A stretch of DNA of 8,074 nucleotides, from contig JARYMO010000058.1 in NCBI GenBank assembly GCA_029907055.1, positions 1-8,074 on the forward strand, read 5' to 3'. The translations under genes were made by a program, and so were the position numbers. Positions 1 through 5,204 of this stretch are shown here, piece after piece; position 1 is the stretch's first letter, and each line of letters opens with the position of its first letter. The notes beneath the pieces were generated by a model that saw only the letters and a list, made by a program, of their open reading frames with translations, ran no database searches and was not told the origin of the DNA. This DNA comes from Syntrophomonadaceae bacterium (GTDB taxonomy: Bacteria > Bacillota > Syntrophomonadia > Syntrophomonadales > Syntrophothermaceae).

Positions 1-868
1 AGAGGGTTGCTGCCTGGCGGGTGTTGACCTGCATGAAGCTTTCTGCCGAAATGCGGAAGGAGAGGCCGTTCAGCACTTCCCGCAGGAACGGCCCCCCGAA
101 CACCAGCTCGCACCTGCCGTGCTGGCCGCGCCCGGTCACTGCCGGCCGCCAGAACACCGAGGTGACGGAGGGGAATGCAGCCGCCACCGCTTCTGCCAGG
201 GGTCCGGGGTGCCAGCGGCGGTCGACGGTTTCGAACACCAGCAGGTGCTGGCCCGAGGAGAGGCTCTCTCTCACCGCCAGGCGCCGCCAGGACCCTCCGG
301 GGCCGGCGGCAGGAGGAGTGTTGGCGTCGGGATGGCTGGCCACGAAGCGCAGGATGCGGTTGACCGCCGGCGAGAAGAGGGGACAGGACTCGGCGGGGAC
401 CACCTGGTGGGTGCGCGGGGCGTGGAAGCCCAGGCGGTTGCGTCCCTGCACGAAGGCGACGTGGAACTGCCCGTGGTTGCGGTAGCACCACGGGTATTCC
501 ATGCCCAGCGTGGGCGCCACCGGCGCCTCCGTCCCGCCCAGCCGGCGCAGGGCGTCCGCCACCAGCTCGTGCTTGAGTTCCAGTTGCAGGGAGTAGCGCA
601 CGTGCTGGAACTGGCACCCCCCGCAGATGCCGTATACCGGGCAGGGCGGGACCTGCCGGGCCGGGGAGGGCTCCAGCACCTCCGCCAGTTCGGCCAGGGC
701 GTACCGTGCCTTGACCTGCACGATGGTGAAGGCCACCAGCTCGCCGGGAATGGCGCCCGGCACGAAGACCGCGAAGCCGTCAACGCGGGCCACTCCCTGC
801 CCCTGGTGATTGCAGCCGGTTATGGCTGCCTGGTGCCGTTCTCCGGCCCTGAGCGGTGGATTGCTCAC
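1..868 (-). CDS. rlmD: 23S rRNA (uracil-C5)-methyltransferase, RlmD/RumA type (5' part, runs off the left edge)
   Basis: This gene is read leftwards from a GTG at 868-866 and stays open for 289 codons to the window edge. Residues about 8-66 resemble a TRAM RNA-binding domain (GCNHQGQGVARVDGFAVFVPG). CPVYGICGGC at residues 76-85 has the C-x5-C-x2-C spacing of the family's [4Fe-4S] cluster, and C162 (in AESCPLF) is placed to be the fourth ligand. YRNHGQF (129-135) and the last visible stretch, ISAESFMQVN, fit the RlmD/TrmA fold just before the SAM-binding part. The family uses SAM to methylate C5 of uridine in 23S rRNA (U1939 in Escherichia coli). In Gram-positive bacteria one enzyme, RlmCD, may modify both U747 and U1939, so the exact target is uncertain. 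The SAM-binding core and catalytic cysteine are outside the window. The GTG start is fixed by AAAGGAGG seven bases upstream. Confidence 0.9.
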   Translation of the reverse strand, partial: MSNPPLRAGERHQAAITGCNHQGQGVARVDGFAVFVPGAIPGELVAFTIVQVKARYALAELAEVLEPSPARQVPPCPVYGICGGCQFQHVRYSLQLELKHELVADALRRLGGTEAPVAPTLGMEYPWCYRNHGQFHVAFVQGRNRLGFHAPRTHQVVPAESCPLFSPAVNRILRFVASHPDANTPPAAGPGGSWRRLAVRESLSSGQHLLVFETVDRRWHPGPLAEAVAAAFPSVTSVFWRPAVTGRGQHGRCELVFGGPFLREVLNGLSFRISAESFMQVNTRQAATL

Positions 869-875
869 CCCGCTT

Positions 876-883
876 CCTCCTTT
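876..883 (-). promoter_or_regulatory. Ribosome binding site of the RlmD-type gene
   Basis: On the minus strand this reads AAAGGAGG, followed by seven bases and the GTG at 868-866. It is an almost complete anti-16S match and decides the GTG start. It shares bases 881-883 with the proposed -35 region of the rightward carboxypeptidase promoter. Confidence 0.85.
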
Positions 884-908
884 GCAGACCGCAGCGGTGC
901 GGTATAAT
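881..908 (+). promoter_or_regulatory. Candidate sigma-A type promoter of the carboxypeptidase gene
   Basis: TATAAT at 903-908 is a perfect -10 hexamer in otherwise very GC-rich DNA. TTTGCA at 881-886 is a weak -35 match with a 16-base spacer. The predicted transcript start is near 915, giving a leader of about 120 bases before the ATG at 1036. The -10 call is good; the -35 is tentative. Confidence 0.55.
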
Positions 909-1035
909 TGGAATAGTGCGCCTCTCCGGGGAGGCTCCGACCGGCCGGGGGGCCGGGCTGCGGGGCGGAACGCGCGCCGCGGCCACGGTCCTCCACCGGT
1001 CGCCCCACGTGCCAGAAGGAGGTTCAAGGCTTGCC

Positions 1036-2283
1036 ATGCGCACACCACCAGCCCGTCGCGGCGGGCCCTGCTACTCACTCCATTATACGCGATGCCTGGC
1101 GTTGCTGCTGCTCTGCTTGACACCACTGGCTGCCGCCCCGCGGGCGGTGGCGGCCAGTCCTCCGGCCCTCAGCGCCGGCTCGGCGGCGCTGGTGGACCTG
1201 GCCACCGGCGAGGTGCTCTATTCCCTGCGGGCCGACGAGCGCAAGGCGCCCGCCAGCACCACCAAGATCCTTACCGCCCTGGTCGCCCTGCAGCGGGGGC
1301 ACCTGGAGGACGAGGTCACCATCGGTGCAGAGCCCCCGCGGCAGGCCGGCACCCGCGTCTACCTGGTGGAGGGCGAGACCGTGACCCTGGAACAGCTCCT
1401 ATACGGGATGCTGGTGAACTCAGGCAACGATGCGGCGGTGGCAATCGCCGAGCACTACGGGGGCAGCCTGGAGGAGTTCGCGGCGCTGATGAACGCCGAA
1501 GCACGCCGGGCAGGGGCTGCCCACTCGCACTTCACCAATCCCAGCGGGCTCTCGGATCCGGACCACTACACCACCGCCCGGGACCTGGCCCTCATTGCCC
1601 GCGCCGCCATGCAGTACCCGGTGTTCCGGGAGATGGTGGCCACACGCAACTGGCCGTGGAAGAGCCGCGAGTGGGAAACCACCCTGGTGAACCACAACCG
1701 GTTGCTGTGGAAGTACCAGGGCGCGGATGGGGTCAAGAACGGGTACACCAACGACGCCCGCTACACCCTGGTGGGTTCGGCCACCCGCGACGGACAGACC
1801 CTCATCGCGGTGGTCCTGGAGGAGCCCACCTCCAAGGCGGCTGATGACGACGTGATGGCATTGCTCGACTACGGCTTCAGTGAGTTTACCTCCCAGGTGG
1901 TGGCCCGGCAAGGCCAGGTGATGGCGGTGCTGCAACTGGAAGACCACCGCGTTGACTTGGCGGCGGAGAAGGAGCTGGCCATCCTCGCGCGCCGGGACGG
2001 CAGCCAGGGACCGACCGCCCAGCTGCACCTGGCCAACATCCCGCGCCCGGCCCGCGAGGGCACGCGGGTGGGGGAGATGGTCTACCGCCAGAACGGCAAG
2101 ATCGTGGGCAGGGTAGGCCTGGTAGCAGTCCAGCCCATCCCCCGCCGCCCCCTGACGCTGGGAGACTGGTGGCTCATCCTCACCCTGCTGGGAGCGGCTG
2201 CGGCAGCGGCCCTCAGCGTGGCGCGGCGACGGCGGCTGGCCAGGATGCGGGCGGCCCGGGCGGCGAGGGCCCGCCTGCAGTAG
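1036..2283 (+). CDS. D-alanyl-D-alanine carboxypeptidase (peptidase S11, DacF/PBP5-like), membrane anchored
   Basis: The 415-residue product should remove the terminal D-Ala from peptidoglycan pentapeptides outside the membrane, limiting cross-linking. Residues 1-40 form a signal peptide (basic start, LALLLLCL core, AVAA cleavage region). The penicillin-binding motifs are SxxK as S74-T-T-K77, SxN as S129-G-N131, and the third motif as K234-N-G236, where most of the family has KTG. Residues about 285-375 have the position and look of the beta-rich PBP5 C-terminal domain. WWLILTLLGAAAAAALSVA (about 378-396) is a membrane helix, followed by a 19-residue arginine-rich tail that should lie inside the cell. 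The ATG was chosen because the signal peptide starts there; AGAAGGAGG at 1014-1022 lies 13 bases upstream, a long spacing. The open frame extends further upstream without plausible sequence. Bacillus homologues include the sporulation enzymes DacB and DacF, but a sporulation role cannot be read from the sequence. Confidence 0.92.
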   Translation: MRTPPARRGGPCYSLHYTRCLALLLLCLTPLAAAPRAVAASPPALSAGSAALVDLATGEVLYSLRADERKAPASTTKILTALVALQRGHLEDEVTIGAEPPRQAGTRVYLVEGETVTLEQLLYGMLVNSGNDAAVAIAEHYGGSLEEFAALMNAEARRAGAAHSHFTNPSGLSDPDHYTTARDLALIARAAMQYPVFREMVATRNWPWKSREWETTLVNHNRLLWKYQGADGVKNGYTNDARYTLVGSATRDGQTLIAVVLEEPTSKAADDDVMALLDYGFSEFTSQVVARQGQVMAVLQLEDHRVDLAAEKELAILARRDGSQGPTAQLHLANIPRPAREGTRVGEMVYRQNGKIVGRVGLVAVQPIPRRPLTLGDWWLILTLLGAAAAAALSVARRRRLARMRAARAARARLQ

Positions 2284-2302
2284 CCGGGGGAGAGGTGAGG
2301 GT

Positions 2303-2330
2303 GCGCGGCCCCCTGTTCAGGGGGCCGCGC
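2303..2330 (+). terminator. Strong hairpin after the carboxypeptidase gene
   Basis: GCGCGGCCCCCTG (2303-2315) and its exact reverse complement (2318-2330) are separated by TT, so about 11-12 base pairs can form around a small loop. It lies 20 bases after the TAG. No T-run follows, so it is not a classical intrinsic terminator. It could end transcription by itself, protect the mRNA 3' end or help Rho. Confidence 0.5.
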
Positions 2331-2419
2331 GGCGCGATCGGGGCAGAAGGCCGGCGCAGGGGGAGCGGCGATGGGCAGGAAGTGCTCCGTCGGCGGGGGT
2401 GCAGCGCGCGGTGAGGGTC

Positions 2420-2461
2420 CCCTCCCGGCCGGGCAGAGAGAAAGGCTTTCTGACGGGAGGG
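2420..2461. repeat. Nested inverted repeats in the intergenic region
   Basis: CCCTCCCG (2420-2427) is exactly complementary to CGGGAGGG (2454-2461). Inside it, AGAAAG (2439-2444) and CTTTCT (2446-2451) form a second, smaller inverted repeat. Together they could fold into a stem with an apical hairpin and an internal bulge. Function is unknown. Confidence 0.4.
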
Positions 2462-2467
2462 AGGTGT

Positions 2468-2486
2468 GGGCGGCCCCAGGCCGCCC
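2468..2486. repeat. Perfect inverted repeat at the -35 position of the cardiolipin synthase promoter
   Basis: GGGCGGCC (2468-2475), CCA, GGCCGCCC (2479-2486). With a 17-base spacer the -35 hexamer of the downstream promoter would fall at 2472-2477, inside this repeat. It could be an operator, or the last hairpin of the preceding structured region. There is no direct evidence for a binding protein. Confidence 0.45.
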
Positions 2487-2491
2487 GATGC

Positions 2492-2500
2492 TGGTATAGT
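2492..2500 (+). promoter_or_regulatory. Extended -10 promoter of the cardiolipin synthase gene
   Basis: TGG followed by TATAGT (2495-2500) is an extended -10 element with one mismatch to TATAAT. No acceptable -35 is visible (GGCCCC at the expected place). The predicted start is near 2507, about 32 bases before the first in-frame ATG. Confidence 0.5.
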
Positions 2501-2538
2501 TAATAGTAAGTGACGACGGTGAGCGGCTCGCGGGGCGG

Positions 2539-4137
2539 ATGCGGCCGCTGGACACGGAGCAGGGACGGCGGATGGCGATGGGCAAGGCGGGGCCGGAAAG
2601 AGGGGAGCGGAGGCGCCGGAGGAGGACGCCGGGGACGGTACGGCTGGTGGCGGTGGTGCTGGCGCTGCTGGCCCAGCTGGCGCTGCTGGCCTACCTGGTC
2701 AGCCTGCTCCGGCAGAACGCGGTGTACCTCTACTTCTCGCTGGAGGTGGCGGGAGCGCTGGCGGCGGCTTTCATCCTGACCAGGAACCGCAATTCTCCCT
2801 CCGCCACCCTGTGGATCATCGTCATCCTGGTCCTGCCCGTGTTTGGCTACCTGCTCTACCTGATGTGGGGGGCGACCGGCATGACCCACCCGCGCAGCCG
2901 GCGTATCCGGGCCACCATCGCCGCCAGCCAGGCCTTCCTGGAACAGGACCCCCAGGTGTTCTCCGCCTTCCTGGCCCGCCACCCGCGCCGTCGACGGGTG
3001 GCGACCTACCTGCGCAATGCCGGCTTCCCGCTTTTCGCCGGCACGCGCTGCCGGTACTACCCGCTGGGCGACGTGCAGTTCCAGGACCTGGTCGCCGACC
3101 TGGAGCGGGCTGAGCGCTTCATCTTCCTGGAGTACTTCATCGTGGCCGAAGGGCAGGTGTGGGACCGCATCCACCAGGTGCTGGTGGACAAGGCCCGCCA
3201 GGGGGTGGAGGTGCGCATCCTGCTCGACGATTTCGGCAGCATCACCAAGCTGTCGGACAGCCTGGTGCGGGAGCTGTGCGCCGAAGGCATCCAGGCCCTG
3301 CGCTTCAACCCGGTGCACGTGAACGTCTTCCGGTTCCTCATCAACTACCGCAATCACCAGAAGATCACCGTCATCGACGGCAACGTCGGCTACACCGGGG
3401 GGACCAACATTGCCGACGAATACGCCAATCTTACCCGCCGCCTGGGGCACTGGAAAGACACCGCCATCCGCCTGGAGGGGCAGGCGGTGTGGGGGCTGAC
3501 CGTGACCTTCCTGCAGATGTGGGACGCCGAGGCGGGACAGCGCTCCGACTACGCCCGCTACGCGCCCACCCTGCGCGTGGAGGGCGGCGGCTTCTTCCAG
3601 CCTTTCGCCGATGGTCCGGTGAACAACCCCGACAACCCGGCCCTCGACACCTACGTGCAGATCATCAGCGGTGCCGAGCGCTACCTGTACCTCACCACTC
3701 CCTACCTGGTCATCGATGACTCCATGAAAGACCTGCTGTGCGCGGCCGCCCGGAGCGGGGTGGACGTGCGCATCGTCACCCCCCGCCAGTGGGACCACTG
3801 GTACGTGCACATGGTGACGCAGTCGAACTACGAGGACCTGCTGGCGGCGGGCGTGCGCGTCTACGAGTATACCCCCGGCTTCCTGCACTCCAAGATCATC
3901 CTCAGCGATGACGAGCATGGCGTCATCGGCAGCATCAACATGGACTACCGCAGCTTCTACCTGCATTTCGAGAACGGGGTGTGGATTTGCGGGGATGAGG
4001 TGCTGCGGGAGGTGAAGCGGGACCTGCGGGAGCTCTTCGCCATCAGCCGGGAAATCGAGCTGGAGGAGTGGCGGCGGCGTCCCGCCGCCCGCCGGGTGTT
4101 GCAGGAAGCGCTGCGGGTGTTCGCCCCTCTCTTCTAG
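2539..4137 (+). CDS. cls: Cardiolipin synthase (phospholipase D superfamily)
   Basis: The 532-residue membrane enzyme should join two phosphatidylglycerol molecules into cardiolipin and glycerol. Both HKD motifs are complete: HQKITVID at residues 273-280, continuing GNVGYTGGTN, and HSKIILSD at 450-457, continuing to GSIN at 464-467. Three hydrophobic helices precede them (about 33-57, 61-80 and 90-111); the third, with WIIVILVLPVFGYLLYLMWG, is typical of Gram-positive Cls. The N-terminus is unusually basic (RGERRRRRR, 21-29). The start is uncertain: ATG 2539 is the first possible one (an in-frame TAG lies at 2497-2499) and has no clear ribosome site, while ATG 2572 and 2578 follow a weak GGAG/AGGGA and would remove only 11 or 13 residues. 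The gene has its own promoter and is 255 bases from the carboxypeptidase gene, so it is probably transcribed alone. Confidence 0.95.
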   Translation: MRPLDTEQGRRMAMGKAGPERGERRRRRRTPGTVRLVAVVLALLAQLALLAYLVSLLRQNAVYLYFSLEVAGALAAAFILTRNRNSPSATLWIIVILVLPVFGYLLYLMWGATGMTHPRSRRIRATIAASQAFLEQDPQVFSAFLARHPRRRRVATYLRNAGFPLFAGTRCRYYPLGDVQFQDLVADLERAERFIFLEYFIVAEGQVWDRIHQVLVDKARQGVEVRILLDDFGSITKLSDSLVRELCAEGIQALRFNPVHVNVFRFLINYRNHQKITVIDGNVGYTGGTNIADEYANLTRRLGHWKDTAIRLEGQAVWGLTVTFLQMWDAEAGQRSDYARYAPTLRVEGGGFFQPFADGPVNNPDNPALDTYVQIISGAERYLYLTTPYLVIDDSMKDLLCAAARSGVDVRIVTPRQWDHWYVHMVTQSNYEDLLAAGVRVYEYTPGFLHSKIILSDDEHGVIGSINMDYRSFYLHFENGVWICGDEVLREVKRDLRELFAISREIELEEWRRRPAARRVLQEALRVFAPLF

Positions 4138-4150
4138 GGGTCGGGCCCCT
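4136..4150 (+). terminator. Short hairpin overlapping the cls stop codon
   Basis: AGGGG, TCGGG, CCCCT gives a five-base-pair stem that starts inside the TAG stop and is followed by GTTG. It is weak and lacks a T-run, so it is only a possible transcription end for cls. Confidence 0.25.
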
Positions 4151-4234
4151 GTTGCGCCGCGCAGCTGGTCGAGGCGAGCGGCGTCCTGATGGGCGCCGAG
4201 GCCGGCAGGCGCAGGTGGGCGTCGGGGCGCGGAT

Positions 4235-4249
4235 GTGGTACAATACCAC
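4235..4249. repeat. Perfect inverted repeat over the -10 box of the HD-domain gene
   Basis: GTGGTA, CAA, TACCAC: six-base arms around a three-base centre. It covers the whole -10 hexamer (4239-4244) and ends one base before the ATG at 4251. Its position would suit an operator for a small dimeric repressor, but chance cannot be excluded for a repeat of this size. Confidence 0.45.
4236..4244 (+). promoter_or_regulatory. Extended -10 promoter of the HD-domain gene
   Basis: TGG followed by TACAAT (4239-4244) is an extended -10 element. The base at 4217-4221 region where a -35 would lie reads roughly TGGGCG, a poor match. Placing the hexamer at -12 to -7 puts +1 at 4251, the A of the ATG, so the message would be leaderless. 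Confidence 0.5.
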
Positions 4250-4250
4250 C

Positions 4251-4802
4251 ATGATTGAGAGGATAGGGGACAAGCTCAACCTGCGGGTGGAACGGAGCAG
4301 CGCGCGCCTGTTCCGGGAGTGCATCGCCGACCTGGAGAGTGACCCGGCGGTGCGCGCACTGGACGACTACACCCACCACCTGCGCTTCTCGCGCCTGGAG
4401 CACTGCCTGCACGTGGCCTACGTCAGTTTCCTGGCCTGCCGGCGGCTGGGGCTGGACTACCGCGCCGCCGCCCGGGGAGGGCTGCTGCACGACTTCTACT
4501 TCTACGATTCCCGCACCACCCGCGTGGCCCAGGGGCTGCACTGCCACGCCCACCCGCGTATTGCCCTGGCCAATGCCCTCTCCCGCTACCCGTTGAACGA
4601 GGTGGAGCAGGACATCATCGCCCGGCACATGTGGCCGGTCACCGTAATTCCTCCCCGCTTCAAGGAGTCCTACGTGGTGAGCCTGATGGACAAGTACTGT
4701 GCCACCAGGGAAGTCACCTGCCGGGGGGGCAGCCCGGAGGTCACACGCTGGGGGCCGGCAGGCCTGGCCCAGCGGCTGCTGCCGCAGCGGCTGTACCGGT
4801 AG
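4251..4802 (+). CDS. HD-domain phosphohydrolase, small single-domain type
   Basis: The 183-residue cytoplasmic protein belongs to the HD superfamily of metal-dependent phosphohydrolases. Visible metal-site residues are H51 (in RLEHCLHVAYVSF), the H80-D81 pair (in ARGGLLHDFYFYD), further histidines at 99, 101 and 126 (GLHCHAHP, ARHMWP) and D147 (VSLMDKYCAT). The pattern, including LLHDFYFYD and the MDKYCAT segment near the end, resembles a family of short HD proteins common in clostridia whose substrate I do not know. Some HD enzymes act on nucleotides, but nothing here indicates which. ATG 4251 is preferred because the strong -10 box ends six bases before it. An in-frame ATG at 4233 would add MWYNTT but lies upstream of the predicted transcript start. 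No ribosome site precedes either ATG. The gene stands alone, 113 bases after cls. Confidence 0.88.
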   Translation: MIERIGDKLNLRVERSSARLFRECIADLESDPAVRALDDYTHHLRFSRLEHCLHVAYVSFLACRRLGLDYRAAARGGLLHDFYFYDSRTTRVAQGLHCHAHPRIALANALSRYPLNEVEQDIIARHMWPVTVIPPRFKESYVVSLMDKYCATREVTCRGGSPEVTRWGPAGLAQRLLPQRLYR

Positions 4803-4888
4803 GGAGTGTTATCGGCGGGGGCGCTGGTGGAGTTCCCGGGACACACCCGGCAGCGGAACGGGCAGGGAGGGGAACAGGAGAGAGGAAG

Positions 4889-4909
4889 TGGCGGCCGCAA
4901 CGGCCGCCA
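4889..4909 (+). terminator. Hairpin downstream of the HD-domain gene
   Basis: TGGCGGCC (4889-4896), loop GCAAC, GGCCGCCA (4902-4909): eight base pairs, followed by TTGCTGTGTT, a weak T-rich tail. It is a plausible terminator for the HD gene transcript, 86 bases after its stop. Confidence 0.45.
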
Positions 4910-5079
4910 TTGCTGTGTTCGGGCGACCGCGCCAGCAGCCGGGGCGAGGCCGCCAGCCATGGAAGATGCCTGCCGGCCAGAGGAGACGCATCCCACCGCG
5001 GAAAGGGGGCGCCGGTGCAACGTTCGAAGGACGTGTGCTGCAGGCAGACAGGCAGGAAACCCGACGTGGCGCGCGAATT

Positions 5080-5095
5080 AAGGTGGATAACGATG
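5080..5095 (+). promoter_or_regulatory. Isolated ribosome site and ATG without a convincing gene
   Basis: AAGGTGG (5080-5086), six bases, then ATG at 5093-5095. The frame opened by this ATG runs to 5689 and overlaps the surface protein gene in another frame, with a composition that looks like noise. The ATG overlaps a TGA (5094-5096) in the frame of the surface protein. It may be a short leader reading frame or coincidence. Confidence 0.25.
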
Positions 5096-5204
5096 AGAGG
5101 CCCCGAGGGCAGCAGCACCTGGCGCGCCGGCCGCAGCGCTGAAGGGACGGCCGGGAAGCAGGGGTGTTTCAGTCCGCTGCAGGGCCAGACGGGGGTGCAG
5201 TGCG

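Larger units (their letters stand above)
4803..5204. other. Gene-poor region of about 400 bases between the HD gene and the surface protein gene
   Basis: No frame here gives a plausible protein, and the overlapping open frames have the arginine-, glycine- and proline-rich make-up of GC-rich noise. It holds a terminator-like hairpin (4889-4909), an isolated ribosome site plus ATG (5080-5095) and the ribosome site of the surface protein (5191-5197). I compared it by eye with c-di-GMP, cobalamin, TPP, SAM and c-di-AMP riboswitch cores and saw no convincing match. A clear -10/-35 pair for the surface protein was not found, so its promoter remains unlocated. Confidence 0.5.

Noticed and set aside
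119..907. 262-codon open frame on the plus strand
   Set aside because: It is antisense to the RlmD-type gene, which has clear family motifs and a strong ribosome site; the product is arginine/glycine-rich noise.
856..1035. Upstream extension of the carboxypeptidase reading frame
   Set aside because: The extension is Gly/Arg-rich, would cover the promoter and ribosome site, and would place 60 residues before a clear signal peptide.
2082..2585. 167-codon minus-strand open frame
   Set aside because: It overlaps the end of the carboxypeptidase gene, the hairpin region and the cls promoter; the product is Arg/Pro/Ser-rich and lacks any motif.
2500..3966. 488-codon open frame on the minus strand
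   Set aside because: It lies opposite the cardiolipin synthase gene and is rich in His, Val and Gln as expected of a GC-rich antisense frame; no motif or ribosome site supports it.
4139..4234. Small gene between cls and the HD gene
   Set aside because: No start with a ribosome site and no plausible peptide was seen in these bases.
4981..5080. Possible cobalamin or c-di-GMP riboswitch before the SLH gene (GGTGCAA and GGCAGGAAACCCGAC looked suggestive)
   Set aside because: The remaining conserved core elements and their order are missing, so the resemblance is too short to support a call.
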